From positions 1 to 35,616 of the forward strand of contig SFKY01000019.1 in assembly GCA_004554665.1 (NCBI GenBank): a DNA stretch of 35,616 bases, given 5' to 3'. Shown here one piece after another: positions 1-6,169 of the stretch. Every line of letters starts with the position of its first letter. Within the stretch, counting starts at the first letter, position 1. The DNA is from Bacteroidales bacterium. GTDB taxonomy: Bacteria > Bacteroidota > Bacteroidia > Bacteroidales > Bacteroidaceae. The notes beneath the pieces were generated by a model, which was given only the letters and a program-made list of their open reading frames with translations, was not told where the DNA came from and did no database searches. The translations under genes were made by a program, and so were the position numbers.

Positions 1-22
1 TATCTGGGTCTTGATGCAAAAG

Positions 23-30
23 CAAAGATA
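23..30 (-). promoter_or_regulatory. Bacteroidota -7 element, leftward
   Basis: On the minus strand this reads TATCTTTG, a full match to the TAnnTTTG -7 element of Bacteroidota. It lies just after a minus-strand terminator hairpin and points out of the left edge, so it probably drives a gene whose start lies outside the window. No good -33 element is visible. Confidence 0.5.
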
Positions 31-68
31 ACAAAAAGGGCTGCTACCTCGGGAGAAGTGTCAGCCCT
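30..68 (-). terminator. Rho-independent terminator, leftward
   Basis: On the minus strand a GGGCTG...CAGCCC stem is followed at once by a TTTTTG run. It would end leftward transcription coming from the decayed Fic gene or dacB, ahead of the next leftward promoter. Confidence 0.6.
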
Positions 69-91
69 AAATTTGTATCTTCATCAAAAGT

Positions 92-452
92 TTAGCGGAC
101 TGTAATAATTCCAGATGTCGTATGCGCCCTTATACCATCTTCAAATGGATGAATGCGAATGTATCGATAGTGGAATATCGCAGCAAGTTCTATCGGTACG
201 AATTTTCCTGGCCTTTCTGCATCATTGTACCAATCGACCAAACAGTCATCAAGGCAGGAGTTTCTTCTGGTGTCGCATATTCAGATTGGTCGCCATAGCA
301 AGTGATGACGGAATTAGGACAAGTTTTATATTGGCCTGCATGAATAACGTACCTGGTCTGAATACCTCCAGACAATATGCGATATACGGTATAGTCCTCT
401 CGCAGGAGGATCTTATGCAGTGTTCGTATAAAAAGTGTATACCAATAACCTT
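92..452 (-). pseudogene. Fic-family protein remnant, frameshifted
   Basis: Reading the minus strand, one frame gives LHKILLREDYTVYR, then GIQTRYVIHAGQYKTCPNSV and a TPEETPALM stretch. These are the segments that precede the active site in Fic/DOC AMP-transferase-type proteins. Near position 240 the frame is lost. The next frame continues the family with VDWYNDAERPGKFVPIELAA and then IRIHPFEDG, the start of the Fic motif HPFxDGNGR. Here the motif breaks off as HPFEDGIRAH, losing the conserved Asn and Gly, and a stop follows at 92-94. In-frame DNA also ends at a stop near 453, so the N-terminal part is missing. The remnant lies directly after the dacB stop. A functional protein is very unlikely. 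Family assignment rests on my reading of the motif order. Confidence 0.72.
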
Positions 453-460
453 CTTAGAAG

Positions 461-1705
461 TTACGGTTCGCAGAGCACCTGGCACACGCTGTCTTGGAAA
501 TCGCGGGCATTGCGGCCGTGCATCACGCCCTGATTGATGATGGCAAAACAGAGGTCGTGGCCATTGGCCGCCGTACAGTATCCGGCGAGCGAATAGACAC
601 CCGTCACGCTACCCGTCTTGGCCTTGACATTGCCCAACGTGAACGAGCCCTTCATGCGTTTCTTCAGCGTGCCGTCCATGCCTGCCTTGGGCAGCGAGGG
701 CAACAGATGCAGATAGATGTTGGGATGGTGGAAAGCATGGCGCAGGAACCTTACCTCGAGTTCTGGCGACACATAGTTGTAGAGGGAGAGCCCCGAACCA
801 TCAGCTATCTTGTACTGCGTGCCCTTCAGCCCCACCTTGTCTATCAGCCTCCTGATGAGCGTGCGCGCCTGATCCGCCGTGGCCGGACGCTCCCCCGTCG
901 AGGCCGCCAGATGGTAAAACATGGACTCGGCAAAGAGATTGTCGCTCTCCTTCATCATACGCATCAGCACCTGGTCTATCGTATGGAACCGGGTACAGAT
1001 ACAGTAGGCGCTGTCGGGCTTGGTGGCCGTGGCACTGAACGCCTCTACCACGATGCCCGATTCGCGCAGATGGTTCTCGAAACGTTCCATAAACTTGTCC
1101 TGCCTGCCATAAGGAAGCGGTGTCAGGGGTGGATTGTCGTCATCCCAGCACCATCCCTCACCCTGCAGATCGAGGTTCTTCATGCTCTTGTCGGCATAGA
1201 GATGGCCACGCAGTGTGTCCACCCCCATCTTGCGCAGACTCTCCACCAGCGCCTTCATGTCGTCACTGTTGAAGAGGGGGTCCATGCCCCCCACACAGTA
1301 GACATCGCCCTCGAGCGTGCCATCCGACACACGACCCGTATAGCAGAGTTCGGTCTTAAACTGGTAGCTTCCCCCCAACCTGTCGATGGCGGCTATCGCC
1401 GTGACCAGCTTCATGGTCGATGCCGGGCGCAGCATCTGCCGCTCTCCGTATCGGTAGAGGGTAGAGTCGGCCGTCAGGTCATAGACCATCAGTCCCACTT
1501 GAGAGGTCTCAAACATGGGATTTCTGAGCAGACTGTCTATCTGCATCTGCACACGCTGGGGCCACGGCATGGCCACCACCTTGGCAGTATCCTCCCCGAC
1601 AGTATCGGGAACAGCATACTGCAAAGTCTGTGCCGACATCATTGCCGGCACTATGAGTATCAGCCACCCCATCAGGCGACGTATGGATTGTAGGGTCTTC
1701 ATCAT
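461..1705 (-). CDS. dacB: D-alanyl-D-alanine carboxypeptidase/endopeptidase (PBP4 type, peptidase S13)
   Basis: Periplasmic penicillin-binding protein that trims peptidoglycan stem peptides or cross-links. All three S13 active-site motifs are present: SxxK as ASTMK (Ser about 96), SDN near residue 254 (KESDNLFAESMF), and KTG near residue 363 (AKTGSVTGVYSLAGY). The family's DGSGLS segment is also visible. The N-terminus is a signal peptide (MKTLQSIRR, then a hydrophobic stretch ending AMMSA). The frame can be opened at 1717, but the -7 promoter element at 1715-1722 overlaps that codon, so the paired ATGs at 1700-1705 are preferred, giving about 414 residues. It is transcribed away from nadB and appears monocistronic. 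Confidence 0.9.
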   Translation of the reverse strand: MMKTLQSIRRLMGWLILIVPAMMSAQTLQYAVPDTVGEDTAKVVAMPWPQRVQMQIDSLLRNPMFETSQVGLMVYDLTADSTLYRYGERQMLRPASTMKLVTAIAAIDRLGGSYQFKTELCYTGRVSDGTLEGDVYCVGGMDPLFNSDDMKALVESLRKMGVDTLRGHLYADKSMKNLDLQGEGWCWDDDNPPLTPLPYGRQDKFMERFENHLRESGIVVEAFSATATKPDSAYCICTRFHTIDQVLMRMMKESDNLFAESMFYHLAASTGERPATADQARTLIRRLIDKVGLKGTQYKIADGSGLSLYNYVSPELEVRFLRHAFHHPNIYLHLLPSLPKAGMDGTLKKRMKGSFTLGNVKAKTGSVTGVYSLAGYCTAANGHDLCFAIINQGVMHGRNARDFQDSVCQVLCEP

Positions 1706-1714
1706 TACAGTATG

Positions 1715-1722
1715 CAAAATTA
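1715..1722 (-). promoter_or_regulatory. -7 promoter element of dacB
   Basis: The minus strand reads TAATTTTG, matching TAnnTTTG. It sits about 10 bases before the preferred dacB start codons, implying a very short or absent leader. Confidence 0.6.
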
Positions 1723-1813
1723 CGCAAAATCTGTGTAACTGACGAATAAAAGCTCAAGAAATGGGGCGCTACTTCTATGCACCAGCCTGCAAACAATCAT
1801 GGGAATGAGGAGG

Positions 1814-2046
1814 AATTGCGAAAAAAAATCCTTTTTTCGCTTTGCATTGTCTTCGACTTGCGCTAACTTTTCATAACTTAGGCGGCGCCTCAACAATACA
1901 AATTGCGAAAAAAAATCCTTTTTTCGCTTTGCATTGTCTTCGACTTGCACTAACTTTTCATAACTTAGGCGGCGCCTCAACAATACAAATTGCGAAAAAA
2001 AAATCCTTTTTTCGCTTTGCATTGTCTTCGACTTGCACTAACTTTG
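1814..2046 (+). repeat. 87-bp tandem repeat, about 2.7 copies, promoter-bearing
   Basis: Copies begin at 1814, 1901 and 1988, an exact 87-base period. The first two differ by about one base (GCGCTAAC versus GCACTAAC); the third is truncated and has one extra A in its A-run. Each copy starts with a near-perfect inverted repeat, GCGAAAAAA...TTTTTTCGC, followed by CTTTGCATTGTCTTCGACTTG. In the third copy the sequence runs into TAACTTTG and the nadB start; in the first two the same place reads TAACTTTT. The array could be translated in frame as an N-terminal extension of nadB, but this is a by-product of the period being divisible by three. Confidence 0.9.
2016..2046 (+). promoter_or_regulatory. 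nadB promoter (-33 TTTG, -7 TAACTTTG)
   Basis: TTTG at 2016-2019 and TAACTTTG at 2039-2046 are separated by 19 bases, the usual spacing of the Bacteroidota housekeeping promoter. The nadB ATG follows 20 bases later at 2067. Confidence 0.75.
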
Positions 2047-2066
2047 CACTGACAAAAGAAATTGGT

Positions 2067-3656
2067 ATGGTTTATAAGTACGATTTCCTCATCATCGGCG
2101 CAGGAGTGGCCGGGATGAGCTACGCGCTCAAAGTGGCCAGAGCGCACAAAGGTAAGGTGTGCATCATCTGCAAGACTTCGCTCGACGAAGCCAATACGGC
2201 GTTTGCACAGGGTGGAGTGGCTTCTGTCACCAATCTGCTGAAAGACGATTTTGGCAAACATATCGAGGACACGATGGTGGCCGGCGACATGATCAGCGAC
2301 CGCAAGGCCGTGGAACAAGTGGTGACGATGGCACCAGACCAAATCAGGGAACTGGTAAGCTGGGGAGTGAACTTCGACAAGGACAGCGAGGGCAACTTCG
2401 ACCTGCACCGCGAGGGCGGCCACTCCGAATTCCGCATCCTTCACCACGCCGACGATACCGGCGCTGAGATTCAGCGCGGACTGATGGAGGCCGTGCGCCA
2501 ATGCCCCGACATCGATGTCAAGGAGCAACACTTTGCCGTGGAAATCATCACGCAGCACCATCTCGGGGCACGGGTCACCCGCCGTACGCCCTATATATAT
2601 TGTTATGGCGCATATGTGCTCAACCCCGACACCCAAAAAGTGGACACATACCTGAGCCGCGTCACGGTGATGTGTACCGGTGGATGCGGAGCCGTGTACC
2701 AGTCTACCACCAATCCCGTCATCGCCACGGGCGACGGAGAGGCGATGGTGTACCGCGCCAAAGGCACCGTGCAGGATATGGAGTTTGTACAGTTTCACCC
2801 CACAGCGCTCTACCATCCGGGCGAAACGCATCCGGCCTACCTTATCACCGAGGCCATGCGGGGCTACGGCGGTATCCTGCGCCTGCCCACAGGCGAGAGC
2901 TTCATGGAGAAGTACGACCCCAGGCTCTCATTGGCCCCACGCGACATCGTGGCACGCGCCATCGACAAGGAGATGAAAATACACGGTCTGGACCATGTGT
3001 GTCTGGACGTGACGCACAAGGATCCGGAGGAGACACGTCGCCACTTCCCCAACATCTATGCCAAGTGTCTCTCCATAGGCATCGACATCACCCGCGACTT
3101 CATTCCCGTACGCCCCGCGGCCCACTACATGTGCGGCGGCATCAAGGTAGACCTCAACGGACTGTCGAGCATCGAGCGCCTTTATGCTATCGGCGAATGT
3201 GCCTGCACAGGACTGCACGGCGGCAACCGACTGGCGAGCAATTCGCTCATTGAGGCCGTGGTATATGCAGAGACAGCGGCCCGCCACAGTCTGGAGCATG
3301 TAGACGACTACGACTTCAACGAGGGTGTGCCCGAGTGGAACGATGAGGGAACGCTCACCAACGAGGAAAAGGTGCTCATCACCCAGAGTGTGAAAGAGGT
3401 GGGCGAAATCATGAGCAACTATGTGGGCATCGTCCGCAGCGACTTGCGACTGAAACGTGCCTGGGACAGGCTGGATCTCATCTATGAGGAGACCGAAAAC
3501 CTGTTTAAGCGCGTCAAGGTGAGCAAGGAACTATGCGAACTGCGCAATATGATCAATACGGGATACCTCATCACGCGCATGGCTATCGAGCGCAAGGAGA
3601 GCCGAGGCCTACATTACACCATCGATTATCCCGCGCATGCGTACGACAAGGAATAA
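2067..3656 (+). CDS. nadB: L-aspartate oxidase
   Basis: Flavoenzyme that oxidises L-aspartate to iminoaspartate, the first step of de novo NAD synthesis, passing product to NadA (quinolinate synthase). The 529-residue protein starts MVYKYDFLIIGAGVAGMSYA, with the FAD-binding Rossmann loop GAGVAG at 11-16. It also has the family segments TAFAQGGVA (about 45-52), HREGGHSEFRILHHADDTG (about 114-132), and a C-terminal GECACTGLHGGNRLASNSL flavin-contact region, which separates it from random Rossmann proteins. It resembles the succinate dehydrogenase flavoprotein, but the length and the NRLASNSL segment fit NadB. The start is set by the promoter at 2016-2046; a longer frame from 1842 only translates the upstream repeats. 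No nadA or nadC is adjacent. Confidence 0.93.
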   Translation: MVYKYDFLIIGAGVAGMSYALKVARAHKGKVCIICKTSLDEANTAFAQGGVASVTNLLKDDFGKHIEDTMVAGDMISDRKAVEQVVTMAPDQIRELVSWGVNFDKDSEGNFDLHREGGHSEFRILHHADDTGAEIQRGLMEAVRQCPDIDVKEQHFAVEIITQHHLGARVTRRTPYIYCYGAYVLNPDTQKVDTYLSRVTVMCTGGCGAVYQSTTNPVIATGDGEAMVYRAKGTVQDMEFVQFHPTALYHPGETHPAYLITEAMRGYGGILRLPTGESFMEKYDPRLSLAPRDIVARAIDKEMKIHGLDHVCLDVTHKDPEETRRHFPNIYAKCLSIGIDITRDFIPVRPAAHYMCGGIKVDLNGLSSIERLYAIGECACTGLHGGNRLASNSLIEAVVYAETAARHSLEHVDDYDFNEGVPEWNDEGTLTNEEKVLITQSVKEVGEIMSNYVGIVRSDLRLKRAWDRLDLIYEETENLFKRVKVSKELCELRNMINTGYLITRMAIERKESRGLHYTIDYPAHAYDKE

Positions 3657-3688
3657 TTCATAATTAAGAATTCATAATTCACAAGGAA

Positions 3689-3796
3689 TAATTCACAATT
3701 AAATTCGCCGGCCTTCGTTTCGTAACAGAGGAACAAAGGTCGGCGATATCAATTATGCATTATGAAACGAAGTTCGGCGAAGCCAATTGTGAATTA
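3689..3796. repeat. Intergenic inverted repeat with 33-bp arms (26-bp repeat family)
   Basis: The left arm (3689-3721) and right arm (3764-3796) are complementary at about 28 of 33 positions, with a loop of 42 bases that holds a further partial copy (GGTCGGCGATATCAATTA). It lies between the convergent nadB and 3810-4769 genes and may act as a two-way terminator. Bases 3763-3788 are identical to 13855-13880 between ruvA and sprA. The stretch just before it (3657-3690) holds short AATTCATAATT-type repeats. Confidence 0.8.
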
Positions 3797-3809
3797 CCTA
3801 AGTAAATTC

Positions 3810-4769
3810 TCAAAGACCTTTGAGTGCTAACCGCAGCATTTCACGGTGTAGGTCTTCGGCGCACAATTTCTTCCATTTCATCAGGACATTGCGGCAAAAC
3901 TCGCGGTCATCGGGTGTGAGCAGCTTGCCATGTTCCCGGCACAACTTGAGTACACGCCCCATGACAGCTGTACGCAACGTATGCTGCTGGTTAGGCCGCG
4001 TGCCTGTGGGCGGATTAAAGTAGGTGGTATGGAGGGTATTGAGCTGTATCACAAAGTCGGCACTCGTCTTCAGCGCCATATTGGCGATGGCACCTACAGC
4101 ACCGATACTGTCTACCTCTACCGTCTTCCCGTTGCGTATCATCCTCACCTTGCCATCGCTGGAGATGGTGGTCACGGTGTGCGCCATCCCTCCATCTGAC
4201 AATTCGGACAACGACTGCAACGACGAGAGCCCCGGCATACCATACACCCCTACCGATACATGCTTTGCGGGGTCTTTGCCATAAATTTTATAGACGTTGC
4301 CCGCTATCTGCTCCTTGGTATCATACCACACCAGCGCATAGGCGTAACGCATAGTCGTGTCGGTGCGGCTGCGCATGAGCAGCACATTGTAGTTGCGATC
4401 CTTGTGGGTGCCAAACTGTATCTTGATGGCATTTCTCTTGCCATAGGCGATGGTCTTGGTATCGGCACTGTTGGTGCCCGCCCGCTTCACCAGCGACTCA
4501 TAGCCCAGCACGCTGTTGCGCGAGAGCGCGCGGTCCAGTTCTTCCACCGTCTTCAACTTGCCCTTTGGGGCTGCAAACTCATACTTCTTGTAATAGCTTC
4601 CTTCCGAGTAAGTCTCGGTGGCCGAGGCCGTAACGTAGCCGCCATCAGCCAACCAACCTACAAACGTATCGAATGCCTGCTCCATGTCGGCTACAGACTT
4701 CTGTGCCGCTGCCATGAGCGGTACGACGGCCATCATGACCCCCATCATCAATCGTCTTGCTGTCTTCAT
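3810..4769 (-). CDS. Exported protein of unknown function, last gene of sigma-factor cassette
   Basis: I do not recognise the family. The 319-residue product has a clear signal peptide (MKTARRLMMGVMMAVVPLMAAAQ, cleaved about residue 22) and no later membrane segment, so it is probably periplasmic or surface-attached. The mature part opens with a short helical stretch (VADMEQAFDTFVGWLADGG), continues as mixed alpha/beta sequence with many Tyr and Lys residues, and ends in a basic helical tail (MKWKKLCAEDLHREMLRLAL). It has no cysteine pairs or catalytic motif I can name. It lies 34 bases downstream of the anti-sigma-like gene on the same strand, so it is likely co-transcribed and could be the sensed or regulated envelope partner. 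Function is inferred from position only. Confidence 0.75.
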   Translation of the reverse strand: MKTARRLMMGVMMAVVPLMAAAQKSVADMEQAFDTFVGWLADGGYVTASATETYSEGSYYKKYEFAAPKGKLKTVEELDRALSRNSVLGYESLVKRAGTNSADTKTIAYGKRNAIKIQFGTHKDRNYNVLLMRSRTDTTMRYAYALVWYDTKEQIAGNVYKIYGKDPAKHVSVGVYGMPGLSSLQSLSELSDGGMAHTVTTISSDGKVRMIRNGKTVEVDSIGAVGAIANMALKTSADFVIQLNTLHTTYFNPPTGTRPNQQHTLRTAVMGRVLKLCREHGKLLTPDDREFCRNVLMKWKKLCAEDLHREMLRLALKGL

Positions 4770-4803
4770 CTTATACTATATTTTATGGTTTTCCTTATTC
4801 ATC

Positions 4804-5487
4804 TCACTCGCACACGGTCTCTTCCATCTCCTCCTCGACAATGGCAGCCACCCACAGGTCATGCAGCCAGCAGTCTAAGGCCAGACTGTCGAGCATCCGC
4901 TCATGCGCCTGTCCGGCCTGCTCTATCATGAGCTCGGCCGCGACGGCTGTCTGCCACAGCATGGTGTCTACAGAAGCCTCGGCCATATACACAGGAGGCG
5001 GAGCCGGAAGACTGCGATGCTTCCGAAGCCGACGCTTCTGCGACTGTCCCCTTTTCCTGATGGGCTGCATCGTACTACGCTCCCTGCAACCCGTGCTGTC
5101 TGCCGGTGCCGCTGCGCTGTCTGTAGGCATCACCGCTGGCACAGGCACTTCGGCCAATTGCATGCCGTCCTCAGCACCGCTGCCCCTACCCCACAGCCCC
5201 CACAGTCCTACCACCACGGCCACACAGGCAGCCACACAGGCCACAGCCATGCCAAGCCTGCGACCACGCCTCTGCCGGGTTACGGGCAGAGACGGAGAGA
5301 GAAGGTCGCAGGGCATTCCGGCCTCGAAGAGGGCAAACATCTGCTGATAGTCGCACAGGTCATCGGGCAGCGATTTGGCCTGCCTCATCCACGCGGCTAT
5401 CTCCCGCTCTTCTTCGAGAGAGGTTTCTCCGGCCATAAAGCGCCGAAGGAGTAGCCTGATATGCTGTTCGTCATGTCTCATCATCAT
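4804..5487 (-). CDS. Membrane-anchored anti-sigma-factor-like protein
   Basis: A 227-residue protein with a cytoplasmic N-terminal part (about residues 1-75) whose first 45 residues (HIRLLLRRFMAGETSLEEER, then EIAAWMRQAKSLPDD) look like the helical sigma-binding region of Bacteroidota anti-sigma proteins. One membrane segment follows (about 78-98, AVACVAACVAVVVGLWGLW). The periplasmic tail is low in complexity, with Ala, Pro and basic stretches, and ends in an acidic EEEMEETVCE. It starts 21 bases after the sigma-factor stop, on the same strand. By analogy with such pairs it should hold the sigma factor at the membrane. No zinc-binding HxxxCxxC motif is visible, so it is not a classical ZAS protein. 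Three consecutive ATG codons leave the exact start uncertain by two residues. Confidence 0.7.
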   Translation of the reverse strand: MMMRHDEQHIRLLLRRFMAGETSLEEEREIAAWMRQAKSLPDDLCDYQQMFALFEAGMPCDLLSPSLPVTRQRRGRRLGMAVACVAACVAVVVGLWGLWGRGSGAEDGMQLAEVPVPAVMPTDSAAAPADSTGCRERSTMQPIRKRGQSQKRRLRKHRSLPAPPPVYMAEASVDTMLWQTAVAAELMIEQAGQAHERMLDSLALDCWLHDLWVAAIVEEEMEETVCE

Positions 5488-5508
5488 ACGGTTTGGGTTG
5501 AGGGGTGG

Positions 5509-6012
5509 TTATACATGGTTGCGGTTGCGCCGCCTGATGGCTTCCAGCAACTGTTGTCGGGCACGTGAGAGCAGCGTGGCCACCGAGTGGGGTGTGGTGC
5601 CGAGGATGGCAGCTATCTCGGCATGGCTCTTCTGCTCCACCTGGCGCAACCGCAGCACCTGATACTGCATGGAGGGGAGGCTGGCCAGACGGCGATGGAG
5701 CCACTCCTCGTTGTCGGCCTGCTCCAAGTGGGCATCTGGCGCGGCTGTACGGTCATCGGCCACGGCTTGCCCGCTGTCTATCGGCACGGTACGGCAGCGT
5801 CGCGAGACATCGGCACACCGCTGCCAGGCCATCTTGGCCACCAGCGCCTCGGCATGCTGCGGGGTCTGCACGGCCTCGCGGAGCGTCCAAAGCCTCAGCA
5901 GCGCGTCTTGCGCTATGTCTTCGGCCTCGTCGGCATCCACCCATCGGCTGGCCACGGCTATGGCCTTGCTGCGCAGCGTCGGGGCTTGGGCTATGAAGAG
6001 AGATTCGGTCAT
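5509..6012 (-). CDS. ECF-type RNA polymerase sigma factor
   Basis: A 167-residue sigma-70 family protein. Region 2 contains DADEAEDIAQDALLRLW (about 27-43), the conserved segment that binds core polymerase and the -10 region. Region 4 contains LPSMQYQVLRLRQVEQKSHA, then EIAAILGTTPHSVATLLSRA, a helix-turn-helix near the C-terminus (about 113-155). The short linker and lack of region 3 fit the ECF group. The frame is open back to 6267, but MTESLFIAQ at 6012 gives the typical ECF length and a normal region 2 position. It is followed by an anti-sigma-like membrane protein and an exported protein, the usual gene order for envelope-responsive ECF cassettes. No TAnnTTTG element precedes it, which is compatible with autoregulation from a different promoter, but that is inference. 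Confidence 0.85.
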   Translation of the reverse strand: MTESLFIAQAPTLRSKAIAVASRWVDADEAEDIAQDALLRLWTLREAVQTPQHAEALVAKMAWQRCADVSRRCRTVPIDSGQAVADDRTAAPDAHLEQADNEEWLHRRLASLPSMQYQVLRLRQVEQKSHAEIAAILGTTPHSVATLLSRARQQLLEAIRRRNRNHV

Positions 6013-6169
6013 CGCTGTCGTTGGTTGCGTCTGTACTATATACGGAAAAAATGGGGGGATATCAACGCCTTTAACATCGTTTAACTCATTTGCAGCCATT
6101 GATTGCCACGTTTGTAGACCGTATGGCATCATGACGGTGGGGAAAAAAACGCCCCCTTGCTGTCCTACC
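6013..6169. other. Intergenic region between sprA and the sigma-factor gene
   Basis: 157 bases with no recognisable housekeeping promoter. A small GGGG-(8)-CCCC inverted repeat lies at about 6138-6155 just past the sprA stop and could slow transcription. The stretch AGACCGTATGGCA near 6116-6128 resembles AGACCGTACGGCA of the 22-bp array at 14.6 kb (12 of 13 bases). Confidence 0.4.

Noticed and set aside
494..1693. 399-codon plus-strand ORF opposite dacB
   Set aside because: Shadow of dacB, which has all catalytic motifs on the other strand.
1842..2066. N-terminal extension of NadB by 75 residues
   Set aside because: It only translates the 87-bp repeat and the promoter; the period being a multiple of three keeps the frame open.
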